A stretch of 64,000 nucleotides of DNA from Hirsutella rhossiliensis (lineage: Eukaryota > Ascomycota > Sordariomycetes > Hypocreales > Ophiocordycipitaceae). Shown piece after piece: positions 1-10,225 of the stretch. The stretch covers positions 558,001 to 622,000 of the forward strand of contig NW_025408681.1 of the NCBI RefSeq assembly GCF_020360975.1, in the 5' to 3' direction. The position numbers and the translations under genes are program-made. Position 1 is the first letter of the stretch. Each line of letters begins with the position of its first letter. The notes under the pieces are model-generated. The model was not told where the DNA came from, did not search any database, and worked only from the letters and a program-made list of their open reading frames with translations.

Positions 1-770
1 CGAACAGGACGCGCATTCCCGCGTTTACGTCGCTAGCGGTCTCGTCGGAGTCTGCCATCGTTATTTCGATCTCGTCCTCCCCGAAGCCAGTCATCACTCT
101 CCGCAACGCAGCGCGGCGGTCGCTTCCCCAGGCCACGGGTGTGCTCTGTATGCCTTGGATCATCCGCTCCTCTCCTCCGAGGCACTTGCCTGCTGCGACT
201 TGATGGCCTTGACCTGATCCTGCGGTGGTAGTGCGGCCCCGGAAAATATCCGCCCTGGCATGCTTATCCGCCTCTCCCTCGTTCGGTCATCACGGTGGCC
301 GCGAGCTCGGCCGTCGAGCGCAGCGCCGATTGCTGGAATCGACAGAGCTGCTGCATCATTGCCGTGAGCTCCGGCGACTTGGCCTTCACCTGATTCGTGC
401 CCACTGCACCTCGGACGACGTCGATCAGCCGCGTTGCGTCTCCGATGCTGTTGGACTGATACGTCGCTGCGGATCCCGCGCCCGCGCCCGCGCCCGCGCC
501 CGCCTCGCTCGCCCCACCCTTCTCCACGTGTGCGACCGTGGGGTCGCCATCGCTGGACGAGGCTGCCCATTGCTTGGCGTCACGCTTTGCGTCTTCAGCT
601 GATCGTCGGAGCAGCTGCACGTGGTCGACGAGACATGATATTCTGGGAGCCAGCGCCTCGCGCCCGCGCCTCGCGCCCGCGCCTCGCGCCCGCGCCCAGA
701 TGCCATTGATATCGCCTGTTTCTTCGCATAGGAAGGACTCCCACGGCACGAAAAGCGCTAGGTGCTGCAC
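1..770 (-). pseudogene. Helitron Rep/helicase fragment, copy 1 (5' part lost, runs off left edge)
   Basis: This is read on the minus strand from 770 to 1. The first block (770-264) gives a segment with FVPWESFLCEETGDING, then LLRRSAEDAKRDAKQWA, then ATRLIDVVRGAVG. The frame changes near 255 to GRIFSGAALPPQDQVKAIKS and again near 168 to MIQGIQSTPVAWGSDRRAA, then GFGEDEIEITMADSDE at the window edge. I recognise this succession as the region that precedes the Walker A motif in Helitron rolling-circle transposases of ascomycetes; that is family recall, and the helicase motifs lie outside the window. At least two frameshifts make it non-functional. A diverged copy in the same orientation lies at 22,050-22,740. 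An RGA/RARGA-coding GC repeat expansion sits inside this copy but not in the other. Confidence 0.6.
478..697. repeat. GC-rich short tandem expansions inside Helitron copy 1
   Basis: Two stretches of CGCCCG-type repeats occur at about 478-510 and 655-697. They add Ala/Gly and Arg/Ala-rich runs to the minus-strand reading frame. They are absent from the homologous region around 22,480-22,660, so they arose after the two Helitron fragments separated. Confidence 0.7.
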
Positions 771-1145
771 GGCTGCCCTGTGAGGGGGGGCGAGTTAGCC
801 TCTCCGATAATGCCTGTCGGCGGAGCAGTTCCCATACACACCTCCTCCGATGGCAGGACTCCTCGTCGCCGTGGGCGAAGTCCTTTGCCCGATCCCGACC
901 AAACCCCAACCAAGAGACCGCGACTTTCTCCCGAAACTTCCACCATAGTCGCCGCCTGTAATAGTCAAGGCTCCGCCAAATCTGACACTTCCTCCGTTCT
1001 GTCTCAGGAAGACCCCGCAGAGTCAGAGACAGACACCGACCCAGTCAATCACCCAGACACATCCACCCCTGGCTCTATCAGACCTCCCACGTCGATCTCT
1101 TCCCGACCGCACCGCGCCCGACATCCGCCCAAGAATATTCTGTAA
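762..1145 (+). other. Open reading segment of unknown origin, Pro/Ser/Thr-rich
   Basis: This is a 127-codon open stretch on the plus strand ending in a basic tail (RPHRARHPPKNIL) and a stop at 1145. The composition is polar (many S, T, P, D), with an RRRGRSPLPDPDQ patch. It begins about where the Helitron fragment ends. It could be the tail of a transposon-encoded protein or a chance open frame; no domain was recognised. The roughly 235 bases between it and the SINE at 1382 show nothing I can identify. Confidence 0.2.
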
Positions 1146-1381
1146 AGCATCGAACGAAACAACACAACATGACAAGGAACATGTTTCATCATACTCAAAC
1201 GCAAGGTGCGAAAGGCTCGAATAGGACATTCCCTTCTCCTCTTGCTCACCTTTTCACAAAGACAATCCAGTCAAAACTTCTCCAATATACTCCTTATTCT
1301 GTTTATATCTACTACCACTTAAGGGATTTTCCGATGATCTGCCGGATCTGGTGATCTGCCGGATTGCGACGACTTCGCACA

Positions 1382-1790
1382 GCCTCCATGGCGTAGTGGT
1401 GACACGTCTGGAGCCTCTGCGTCGCAGAGGGGTCGGTTCGAAGCCGTCTGGAGGCACCCCTGAGCGAACAGGGTACACCCGGGTTCCCGCCCGTCAACAG
1501 GGAACAGCGTCATGAGAGAACACAATCGGCGTACCAACCACCATCAATGACTAACACAACCACGCTTCAACTTCGACACATCGCGCTTCAGTTGCTGGGA
1601 ATAGGATGCTAAACACTTGGAGAAATTGACCTTCAAGCAGGTCTGTCATGGAGCAAGACAGTGGTACGGTTGGCGCAGCGTAAGATGATCTGTGGGGCTT
1701 GGGGAGTCAAGGAACAAAACGTGCTGAACTGTACTCTGGACTGTGTAAAGGCCTTATAGGGACGAAATAAATCCTACCTACCTACCTACC
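1382..1790 (+). mobile_element. SINE-A copy 1: tRNA-derived SINE with LINE-like 3' tail
   Basis: The element opens with a tRNA-like head of 74 bases (1382-1455). The acceptor arms GCCTCCA and TGGAGGC pair perfectly, an A-box-like TGGCGTAGTGG lies at 1389-1399, and a consensus B box GGTTCGAAGCC lies at 1435-1445, so it carries an internal RNA polymerase III promoter. The body from about 1545 to 1700 is homologous to the 3' untranslated region of LINE-A (reverse strand, about 14,700-14,890). The 3' end is a short CCTA tandem tail, as expected for target-primed reverse transcription. A second copy, about 95% similar by eye, lies at 11,130-11,542. No clear target-site duplication was found for this copy. 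Confidence 0.85.
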
Positions 1791-1831
1791 GACATTCTGT
1801 CTCAACATCAATCTGGAACGTCTCAACAACC

Positions 1832-3648
1832 ATGGCGGCTATTGACGAAGCGCTTGCTTTCCTGAAGTCCTCAGAATCGGTCAATTACGCTGAAACAGTT
1901 CGCCAATTTGGCTGCGATGAGACCACGTTGCGCCGCCGCGGCGCCGCCATCAAGGCAAACAGCGCTCAAGACGCGATGCGGACTCCCTCTATAAATCTCG
2001 ACTTTCAAAACAGCAGGAACTAGATCTTGTTGCTTATATTCAGAAGCTTTCGTCACGTGGCATCCCGCCTACGCTGTCTATGATCAAGAACTTCGCTCAG
2101 GATATGGCGAAAATGAAGGTAGGAAAGAACTGGCCGTATAGCTTCGTCAACCGCCATCGTAACGAGCTTGGTTGTACCTGGTTCGATGGATTTGATGTGG
2201 CGCGAAAGAGAGCCGACAGTGCTTCAAAGTATAGAGATTATTTTGAGCTGGTAAGTTGATGCACAGCAGCATCTCATTTCCGTTGCTGACGGTAGAAGTT
2301 ACGCTCAAAAATTGAGGAATACGACATCGCCCCTTGCAACACGTATGTATAACATGGACGAAAAAGGCTTTCTCTTGGGTGTCATCAACCGAACTAAGAG
2401 AGTGTTCTCTCTCAATCAGAAAAAGCAAGGCAAATTGCTCGGTGCATCGCAAGACGGCAATCGATCCTGGATCACGTTCGTAGCTTGCATCTGTCAGGAC
2501 ATGACATCGCTGCCTCCTTTTCTCATCTACCAAGGCAAGCCAGGACAAGTTCAGGATGCTTGGCTTACGGAATTTGACCCAGAGCATCAATCAGCCTTCT
2601 TTATGACCTCGGATACAGGCTGGACCAACCACGAGCTTGGAAAAGAGTGGCTTGTCGGCGTTTTTGATCGGTTTACTAAGGCAAAGGCGCGAAACGGCCG
2701 CGATTATCGCCTTCTCATTACCGATGGCCACTCGAGCCATATTAATACGGACTTTCTGGAGTGGTGTGACCAGCATCGGATCATCGTTGCGGTGTTTCCT
2801 CATTCTACTCATCGGCTCCAGCCCTGGACGTATCTCTATTCGGTCCCTTGTCGACGGCATATACAAATCAGCTTATCCGGTGGATGGCAAAAACACAAGG
2901 ACTTGTTGGGCTGTCCAAACGCGAATTCTGGACCTTGATTTTGAACGCATTGGAGGCGTCCTTCTCCCCGGAGAACATCGCAAACGGGTGGATGCGGACC
3001 GGCCTCCTGCCTTTGGACTCCGAAGTCGTCTTGTCACAGATTGTGAAGAAGGAATACGACGATTCCGATGCAGGCAGCGATTCGGAAGACTCCCTAGCAT
3101 TGCAGCAACCTACCGCTCGAGAATTACGACGGCTTGTCGACAAAGTGGTCGATAAATCCACCGCCAATGCTGAAGTCAGTGCTCAGAAGCTGAAGAGCAC
3201 TCTTGAAAGTCTTCAATCCGAGGTTGAGCTGCTCAGATATGAGAACAAGGGACTCCGTGAGACTATAATTCATGAGAAACAGCGCAGGCAGCGTGGTACA
3301 GCTCTGAAAGATTATCTCTTTGACCGTACGGATCCTAACTCTGCTCAGGTCTTCCGCCCGCAAAAAGTGGCTCAAGCTCGAGTGAAGAAAGCGGCTATGG
3401 AGGTCCAGAAGAAAGAGGAAGCAATCCAGAGGGAATTCCAGAGGGTTCAGCGACAGAAAAAGGCGGAGGAGCAAAAAGAGCAGGCGTTGGAAAGAAAGAA
3501 GCAGCGAGAGGAGAAAAGGGAGCGAAAATTGCAGGAAAAAGAAGCCAAGAAGCAAGAGAAAGCGGCCAGTCGACAACTTCGAGACGATCTCAAAGGTGTA
3601 AACCGGGAAAGTGCGCAACAAGCCGCGGCCCCAGCGGGTGCCTTCTAA
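1832..3648 (+). pseudogene. Fot1/pogo-type DDE transposase pseudogene
   Basis: A start at 1832 opens an N-terminal helix-turn-helix (YAETVRQFGCDETTLRRRG). A frameshift near 1977 moves to the frame reading SRLSKQQELDLVAYIQKLSS and VGKNWPYSFVNRHRNEL. A candidate 45-bp intron (2251-2295, GTAAGT to TAG, branch CTGAC) precedes the DDE domain. There a tandem 4-base duplication (GTAT GTAT, about 2342-2349) breaks the frame just before YNMDEKGFLLG (first catalytic Asp). ITDGHSSH carries the second Asp. A one-base loss near 2823 breaks the frame at HRLQP/DVSLFGPLS, where the third acidic residue lies. The C-terminus (about 3120-3648) is a long charged coiled coil rich in K, E, Q and R. Three frameshifts make it inactive, although the catalytic residues are still legible. 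Confidence 0.85.
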
Positions 3649-3775
3649 AGCTCGAGAGAGAGTCCAGGGACTCTAGACGAAATAGTCGTCGCTCTTCCAC
3701 CAACCCCAGAGCTTCCGGTAACATCGCAGCCGCCAGATCAGCCAAAGGACGGGTTAGCAAAGAAGGTAAGGAGTC

Positions 3776-3850
3776 ATCGATGGCCTTGATAGCGTGAACC
3801 TTGCGGTGCGCCCTGAGTTCGTCACCAATGCGGCAAATAAGAGACGTCTG
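3776..3850 (+). pseudogene. Small remnant of a second pogo-type transposase N-terminus
   Basis: Plus-strand codons read GLDSVNLAVRPEFVTNAAN. This aligns with RLDNINLAVPPEFVTDAAN in the separate pogo fragment at 12,700-13,287. Only about 25 codons remain and the flanks are unrelated, so this is a scar of an element of that second pogo family. The stretch from 3851 to 4066 is non-coding. It contains a GGTGTCCAGC motif also present beside the pogo fragment near 13,380, possibly terminal-repeat sequence. Confidence 0.55.
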
Positions 3851-4066
3851 AGGAAAACAGATATAATTAATTTGAATTGATTTAAGGCGTTTAGAATTGG
3901 GATTTTGATGGTTATGGCCGCATGGGTGTGGATTGGTGTCCAGCTTACTTGTCTGTCCAGCTCACTTATCAAGTACGTTACACTTCAGTGAAGTTCAGTC
4001 CATCATTTGAGCCCTTCTCTCCGTGCCTAGTGCTGCGGGCCCTCACGGGTGGATGCTACAGGTTTC

Positions 4067-5968
4067 TTATGGGTTTCGCCGCCCGTTAGAGCTGGTCGAA
4101 CAAATGTACTCTCTAGTGACTTTGACCTTCTTCTGAAGGCGGTCCGACATTGCTGGACTGGCTTTCCTCGGCTTCGGCTTCTGAGAGTCTGCCACATGGG
4201 AAGTATTTTGCGTCTCCCCGTTCGCCGATGCTGGAGCGAGCTTTGGTAGCTGAGGTGGCTGAACAATGCGCTCCCATTTGCTCGAAAAGTTAACGTCGTT
4301 GACACGTTCGTGGCCATGCGACCTATGCGTATGACCATTCATAGTCGCAGGGTATTCATCGATAGCTTCTATCCATCGCCAAAGCCGTCTGTCTGCCACG
4401 AAAAGGGGATTATGTTCGGACGCAAGTGTGATCTTCTGAGCCAATGCAAGTCGTCCCTGCCCGACAGCACTGAAATACTCTCTCTCACGCCTTTTGACTT
4501 CGCTTTCGGGCTCGTCGTCAGCTGCCAGTGCTTCCGCCAACGCCAGTGCCTCAGGGTTTGTGGCCAGTCCAGCGAGGATCGCGCGAATATGGTTGGCACC
4601 GCCACCATCTTGAGAAATGGAGCAACTAAGTGCAAGTTGATGGAGTGCCTCTAAGTGGTGGTAATCCTGCAGGGCATCCAGGTTCACTAGGCGCATTAGA
4701 TGTGACATCATGTCACCTATCGTCCAGTGCTTGGGCTCGGGTACAAAACCGCCGATAGTCCTGCTCTCGTCTTCAAACCCGGACCGAAAGGCGTCGACTG
4801 AGGCCGAGTCAAACACCAAATCCCGGGGGGTGTGGTAGACCAGGGGGTGCCGAGTAATTGAACGGGCGGAACAGTGGACGAGAATGCCCAGTCGATAACG
4901 CATGTGATATTGAATTCCCCATCAACAAAGATGTTCTGGGTGCTGAGGTCATGGTGACATAGAGGAAAGCCGAACATCCGCGGGATATTCGGCCGAGTCA
5001 AGTGAGGGATGATTTGGTCGCGAATGAGATAGCTAGCAATGCTGTATTGCAGGCGATTTTTGCTCGACTCTGCCTTGCCACCAAGAGCAGCGTAGTCGTT
5101 CCACCGTCGCTCGGCAGAGCGATATTTGGTGAAATCTGAGTACTCCTGGGGGATGGGAACAGGCGCGAGGAGAATGTGGTGTTCCATTGGGAGTCGCTCA
5201 GCATGTAGAAGAAGGGCAGAGACGAGGAGGAGTAGTAGTCGGCTCTCCATGGTACGGGCCACGCGAGATATCTTCAATATCGTCGCGGCCGTGGAGAACA
5301 TGACCGGGGGAGAGACACTCCTCGATGTTGTAATCTTCGCCATCCTGTTCGAAGAGGGATCCAATTGTAGCAAACCGTAATTGGAATAGCTGACACGCGT
5401 AGTTTCCAAGCTGTCTCATAATCTTCCCCTTCTCGTCCCGAGTCATAGCCCGTACCGGGTCTGTAGGACTTGCAGGCTTAGGGCGCTCATGGTTATACGT
5501 TTGCCAGTCGTACGTTGCGAGAGGATTGCCGGCAGCCTTGCTCATAAGGATGTACGGGATTCCGATATCATTCTGGTCGGTCACGCTTTGCTCATGTCAG
5601 CAGTATCCCTAGGCTTGAGGCTGGAAGACACAAAGTTACCAATAATGGAACACCTCTGGAACAGGAATAGAAGTGTGTTTGCGGATATACTTCAGCGTAG
5701 CGGCCTCGCTAGCCAAAAGACGGCAGGCGGCAGTATCGCCAACAACAGCATATCTCGTCCTGGGCGATCGGAAAACCCACTCGACACCGTCATCGAACTT
5801 CAACAATATTGCCCAATTCAAAGCGCCGGACATCGGGGCTTGAGATACGTCGCAAGTACATGGCTGATGTCGGAACCGTTCTGCTAAATGAAGGAGTTGT
5901 ACAAGGTTGAAATCGCCATGGTAGAATATATCTCTCTTGCGGCGTTCAGCAGGCATAGACTCCGGCAT
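4067..5968 (-). pseudogene. Aminoglycoside-phosphotransferase (APH) family gene, probably decayed
   Basis: Exon 1 starts at 5968 and reads through RSPRTRYAVVGDTAACRLLA and SIPVPEVFHY. A 54-bp intron (about 5586-5639, GTAACT donor, CTGAC branch) joins it to VTDQNDIGIPYILMSKAAGN. The catalytic loop is visible as CHHDLSTQNIFVD (HxDxxxxN), followed by the metal-binding Asp in VIDWAFSS, so the fold is a fungal APH/choline-kinase-like kinase. Frame is lost between about 5255 and 5215, and again near 4860, just after the VIDW motif. The downstream frame (RDLVFDSASVDAFRSGFEDE to the stop at 4067) still looks coding. Two frame breaks without GT-AG introns argue for a pseudogene; sequencing error is the alternative. 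The substrate cannot be inferred: fungal APH-domain proteins form a large family of mostly unknown function. Confidence 0.7.
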
Positions 5969-6160
5969 CGAGGCTCAGCCGTGGTGTTTACCCCAGAATT
6001 GCATAAAGAAAATGGGCGCCCGTCGATTTTGTTGGGGAAAGATTCTTGCCTTAGGCAACAACAAGAAGACGGTGGGGCTGCTTACAACCCCGAGCCCCGC
6101 ACTATGAAGTCCGGCAGCCAGTCTCACAACACTCGAGCAGCACAACAGAAACAATCAGCC

Positions 6161-6517
6161 ATGCCTCGCAGAAGGGCACTGCAACCACCAACGCCGGAAA
6201 ACATACCTCCTCTACCTGCTGGGGCGTATAAGAAGTTATACTATTCCTACCCTGATACGGTGTATTACCTGCAAGATCGTGTGTTCTGTCGTCTCCGGGG
6301 GCGAACCCTTGACTAATGGCGCGTAGCCAACGACACTGAATGGAGCCGAGGAACCGTCGATCAAAGTACCAGTAGTACCACTCTTCATTATGTAGGAATG
6401 TCTTTGCTTCTCAGCAGATTTCGTATAACTAATGTTTGCTAGGTGATTGACGAGTCAGATGGCCTGATATATTCTGTCTACGCCCAGTACATCCGCAAAC
6501 GGGCCGACGGGGACTAA
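6161..6517 (+). CDS. Small hypothetical protein (85 aa), two introns
   Basis: The start at 6161 has a good context (CAGCCATGCC). Two introns are proposed: 6279-6326 (48 bp, GTGTGT donor, GACTAAT branch, TAG acceptor) and 6392-6442 (51 bp, GTAGGA donor, AACTAAT branch, TAG acceptor). Both have a CTAAT branch close to the acceptor, and the spliced exons (118, 65 and 75 bases) total 86 codons with one frame. The first intron removes an in-frame TAA. The product begins MPRRRALQPPTPENIPPLP, contains YSYPDTVYYLQDPNDTEWSR and ends AQYIRKRADGD. There is no signal peptide or membrane segment. The YPDT motif and the beta-rich middle are loosely reminiscent of Tudor-like folds, but I do not assign a function. 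It may be a gene fragment. Confidence 0.4.
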
Positions 6518-6573
6518 GGTTTAGCTAAGTTATCTCACTGGCTCAGCAGAGAAATATAACGCATCAAAATGGT

Positions 6574-6612
6574 CCCTATAGGCTCTAGAGCCTCTACTCG
6601 TTACCTATAGGG
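6574..6612. repeat. Short inverted repeat, 9-bp arms
   Basis: CCCTATAGG (6574-6582) and CCTATAGGG (6604-6612) are perfect inverted copies. The spacer begins with the palindrome GCTCTAGAGC. It lies just after the small gene ending at 6517 and could be a terminator-like hairpin or transposon footprint. Confidence 0.4.
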
Positions 6613-6619
6613 AAAACCC

Positions 6620-7394
6620 GGTGGCCCAGGAGGAAACCTATATACAACCTTCTCATCTGCCTCGGCTAGCGGGCGGCCCTCGTCGCGGTGTTGAGCAAGA
6701 TGGGTCGCAGCCGCCAGCCTGGTGCAGGTGGGAGACCTCCGTCCCAAACCGGGCCGGGTCGTCAGGTCCCGTAGGCGCGTTACACCCGAATAGCCGTCAA
6801 CTCGCGCGCGGCACGGCGGAGACTCTATCCCGCTTATACCTCCTCCTCTTGGAAGCTCTTCTCACTGGTGTTCGGTCGGTCGCCCACGGCCCGCCAAGAC
6901 CCCGAGTGTTGAGCCGTACTAGGGCGGGGGCACGCTTGATGCCATTATGGGAGCCGTTCGCAGCTGTTCGTGATTGGGAGCCGACAAGAGTAAAACCTTC
7001 ACTGCTACCGTGTTCTCTTTCTACTCTCCGTCCGCTCGTGGTCGTATTGTTGTCGCGGCGCTGGCAGACCAGCTTCTTGCGAGGTCTGCTGCTACCTTGT
7101 AGCGGGTATTGACCGAAATTTGAGAAACCATCGGACGAGGGATGGGGCTGTGTCGGTCGAGACTCTGTTGTAGAGACGAGTTACGTGGGAACGGGTTGGG
7201 CGAGGAAACTCGGGGTGTCGTTCCTAGACCCTTCCGCCGCGGCCTGGTGGGGGGCAGCAATGCTACTCGGCGCCAGCTCACTTTCTGGCTGCAGTGGAGA
7301 CGATTTTGCTTATCAATAAGGGGTTGCAACTCTTACAGCTCAGTACTACCAGGCAGCCAGATGCGAGGGTGCTGTCAATCACCCAAGACGTGGA
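6620..7394. other. GC-rich stretch without a recognisable gene
   Basis: Several frames are open here by composition, but none shows a domain or a biased coding pattern. A 27-base arm at 7212-7238 (contains TTCCTAGACCCTTCCGCC) is inverted at about 7463-7489, so 7212-7489 is bounded by inverted repeats and may be a small inverted-repeat element. Confidence 0.35.
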
Positions 7395-7506
7395 CTTGCT
7401 GCACTGTTGTGAAGACAGAATCGGCCGCAGGTACGGTAACGGGAACCCAGGCGCCCATGATCGGCGGAAGGGTCTAGGAGCGACACCCGCGCTTTCTGTA
7501 CCCAAC
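7395..7506 (+). repeat. Dispersed repeat fragment shared with 20,950-21,056
   Basis: The block containing GCTGCACTGTTGTGAAG, then GGTACGG, then CCCATGATCGG and AAGGGTCTAGGAGCGACACC recurs in the same order and orientation at 20,950-21,056 with scattered substitutions. It has no coding potential that I can see and probably derives from one transposon family. Confidence 0.6.
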
Positions 7507-7559
7507 CTTCTCTCCCGAATTTCACTTATGCGACAGCTGGTAATTTGGTCTTATTCGAA

Positions 7560-8010
7560 CGCGTAGGGTCCATGGCGCAAACCCGAAATGGCCGCGAGTG
7601 GCGACAGCGCTGGTGCATAGGCTCAACGGAGCCTCGTGAAGCTGTATGGCGTGAATGGACGAGAAGGTGGGAAAGAGAGCTGCGAGACACGAAGGCGCGC
7701 AACCCTCGTCGTACTCTCCAACCGTCAGACACCGAACCGCCCGGGAGAAGGCTAAAGGCCCACGCCGACCTCTACAAGCACGAGAGCTCCACGCTTATCC
7801 AGCTCCGCACCGGGAAGATAGGTTTTAACAGCTTTCTATCACAGGAACGTCCCCAGCGCGACGACCCCTCTGCCGGTGCGGTGGCGGGAAGAAACTGTGT
7901 TCCACGTCTTCCTCCACTGCCCCCTACAAGCTGACAACCGCAGGCTCCTCCCAGCCGCCCTCCGCACTGACGCCCTCGCACTGACGCCAACCTCCGTGCG
8001 CTCCTTATGC
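7560..8010 (+). pseudogene. C-terminal fragment of a Tad1-like LINE ORF2 (plus strand)
   Basis: Plus-strand frames read RRLKAHADLYKHESSTLIQL, then RTGKIGFNSFLS, and after a frame break near 7845 a CRCGGG segment and ETVFHVFLHCPLQADNRRL. This matches the zinc-binding domain after RNase H in fungal LINE ORF2 proteins; LINE-A in this window has the equivalent VQLRTGKSRLNGYLRKIG and CTCGQSAETVEHFLFRC. It diverges enough from LINE-A to be another family. It is cut at about 8,010, where a Copia fragment begins on the opposite strand. Confidence 0.65.
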
Positions 8011-9681
8011 AAACTAGGTGCACGAGGGCTTCCGACCCAAGATGACCTAGGCGTTGGTGCCACCGTATGGCTTCTGCAGCGGACTCGGGTCTCGGCTGCG
8101 CGGATGAAGTGAAGGCAGTTGCCGACTGGGTGTGCGATTCGTAATCGACTTGGTTGTATTCGATGATAGGCTGGCGAAATCGCCTCTCTGTGCGAAAGAT
8201 CGTCTTTCCGTCTCTTGAGACGGCGCCTGTTGCAGGGTTCCAATTGTATCCTCTTTTGAGAAAGAGATCAAGAGATGCAACGTTTGTGTGGAAGTTTGGG
8301 ATGTAGGCGACGTTCTGCAATCTGAACTTATCTGAGCTTCCGATGCGGATGAGAACGTCTCCGTATCCGTGGATCTCAAGCAGTGTGTCTGCCGAGAAGG
8401 CTGCTTCAGGCTCATCGCAGGACTTGTACGTGCCTTCCGTAAAGCGTACCGAATTGTTGCAAATGTGAAAGTCCGATCCGGAATCCATGATGAACGAGTC
8501 ACGGAGTGGATAGACTGGTGATGTTGAGAAGGCTGACTTGATCTGTGGATCGGGTGACTGCTCTTGCTCCTGGTCCTTCTCGCCTTGGTTCTTTTGTCCT
8601 TGGCTCTGAGTCCAGCGAAGGCAGTACCTCGGAATTCCGGTGATTCTTGTCGAGACTCTTCCTTCCTTTTACGATTCCTGATGGACCGTTCGATTTTGCC
8701 CTTGGTAGTAGGGTCTTTGAGCTTCTGATCGATTTCTTCCTGGACTTTGCTGTCCGGAGACCATCCTTCAGGTCGTACCGAGTCAGAGAGATATGGACAT
8801 TCTGAGTAGAAATGCCTGTGACCGCAGAGGCACGGTGGTTTTCCTCCTTGGTTCCTGTTGGGTTTTGATGTTCGGGTTGTACCGGAAGCATCGGGCTCTC
8901 CTTCACCTTGGAAGGTGGAAAATGCACCTTTGGTGTCTGAGTTGCTGGTGGTTGATCGATACGATCGCTCGAAGATCTCACTGATCTTGATTCCGTCAGG
9001 GAAAGTCTTTTGCCAGTCGTCGTCCGGATTGGACAGGGCATTTGCTTCCATCTGATTGATCCAGACTTTGGAGAAGGTCGAGTCGATTGCGTTCACAGCT
9101 TTGAGGAAATGGCGAGTTGGTCGCAGGTCTTTCACGTCGGGTAGGTCGAGATTCTTGGCTTCGTTCAGGACGACTTGCCACTTCGAGATCCATTCTTCGA
9201 CTTTGGACCGGCTGACTGCCTTAAGCGTTGCGTAGTATCGATCTGTGACTTCACTCTCCCGAGCCCAGTCGGTTGGTTTGACTCGGTTTTTCAGGATTGT
9301 GAGTTCCTTGGCCACATCATCTTCCTTGGCGATAATATCGTAGTATTTGCCAACGGTCTTCACGATGTGTTCTTGCAATTTTGCGAGTGCCTTAGTTTTG
9401 TCCTTGTAGGTCTGGAGCTGGCTTCGATGCCGTGCCTCAGGATCTGAAACTTAGTAAGGCTGTCCCCTTGCAGTTGGTGTATGCCGGTGGCATTTTCCTG
9501 CACTTCTCCTGGCGTTGGTTCGACTGGCGGCATCAGAGCCGGCTTGCGCGCAACGGCAGGGTCAATGAAATCCCAGATTTGTTGATTCTTCGCAAATTTG
9601 CGAACAATGCTGATCCATAGATCCCAATTACCGGGCCTTTGAGGTGACCCGGGAAGAGACTTCGAGGTCGTCAGCGGCCAT
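8010..9681 (-). pseudogene. Copia-type gag-protease fragment with GAG-pre-integrase
   Basis: The probable start is ATG at 9681 (MAADDLEVSSRVTS). A frame break near 9645 leads into GNWDLWISIVRKFAKNQQIW, and another near 9400 into QEHIVKTVGKYYDII. The gag ends in a zinc-knuckle-like CLCGHRHFYSECPYL. After a break near 8570 the protease motif MDSGSDFHICNNS and the GAG-pre-integrase motif RWHQRLGHLGSEALVHL are clear. Integrase and reverse transcriptase are missing because the element is truncated at about 8,010 against a LINE fragment. A primer-binding site lies just upstream (9751-9766). Confidence 0.8.
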
Positions 9682-9750
9682 TTTGGCGTGCTTATTGTTG
9701 GTGAGGCAAACGCAGTGGAAGCAATGTGTGTAGTAGAAACCCGGCTTAGC

Positions 9751-9766
9751 AGACCGGGCTCATAAC
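9751..9766 (-). promoter_or_regulatory. Copia primer-binding site (initiator tRNA-Met anticodon arm)
   Basis: On the minus strand this reads GTTATGAGCCCGG, directly after a sequence ending TGTGACA (the expected 3' end of the 5' LTR). Its complement is CCGGGCTCATAAC, the anticodon arm of initiator tRNA-Met with the CAT anticodon in the middle. Copia-type elements are known to prime from a half-tRNA of this kind. Confidence 0.65.
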
Positions 9767-10225
9767 TGTCACACAACAAGAGGCACGGACAGTATGGATG
9801 ACTGAGCAACGATCGGGAAGGAGATCCTGTGAATCGGGCAACGAAAGACTCTTGATTCTCTATCTAAGTGATGGTGAAAAGTTGGCTTCTTATACTTGTG
9901 ATTTTGGGCTGAGTGGCGATGTTGCCACCCAGGCAGCATAGATGACGACGTCACCTAGAAGGTTCGAATCCATCACTAATATGGCATTACGAACTGCTTG
10001 CTGCCTGTTAGGCAGCACAGTGAATGAGCATTCCGATCTTGACAGGCAGCAAGACCATCAACACCATCGCCACACACGCCGCCCTCGATTCAACGATTCA
10101 ACTGGAACAATGTTTCAACGCCGAGACTCAACCTCTTTACGATTCAGAGGTATCACGCCTACGTACAGCTTCGTCTAGCCACATCAGTTGACTCCACATG
10201 CCGTTGACTCTCCGTCACATACGTC
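9767..10225 (-). other. Probable 5' LTR remnant of the Copia fragment, and intergenic sequence
   Basis: The sequence immediately above 9766 should be the 5' LTR of the Copia fragment. Its outer end cannot be fixed because no second copy or duplication is visible; it is probably near 9,950. The rest up to 10,225 shows no recognisable feature. Confidence 0.35.

Noticed and set aside
225..783. Arg/Ala-rich plus-strand frames opposite the Helitron fragment
   Set aside because: They are shadows of the minus-strand helicase frame and of GC-rich expansions.
1382..1455. Functional tRNA gene
   Set aside because: The head has acceptor and T arms plus a B box, but extra bases precede the anticodon arm, position 33 is not T, and it is fused to a LINE-like tail; it is a SINE head. 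The same applies to 11,130 and 53,059.
5888..6316. Long plus-strand frame starting at 5,888
   Set aside because: Its first 90 codons lie opposite the APH-like exon and upstream DNA; only the part from 6,161 has intron and start-codon support, so I used that start.
6621..7112. 163-codon plus-strand frame
   Set aside because: High GC keeps several frames open here; there is no domain, no splice structure and no second copy supporting it.
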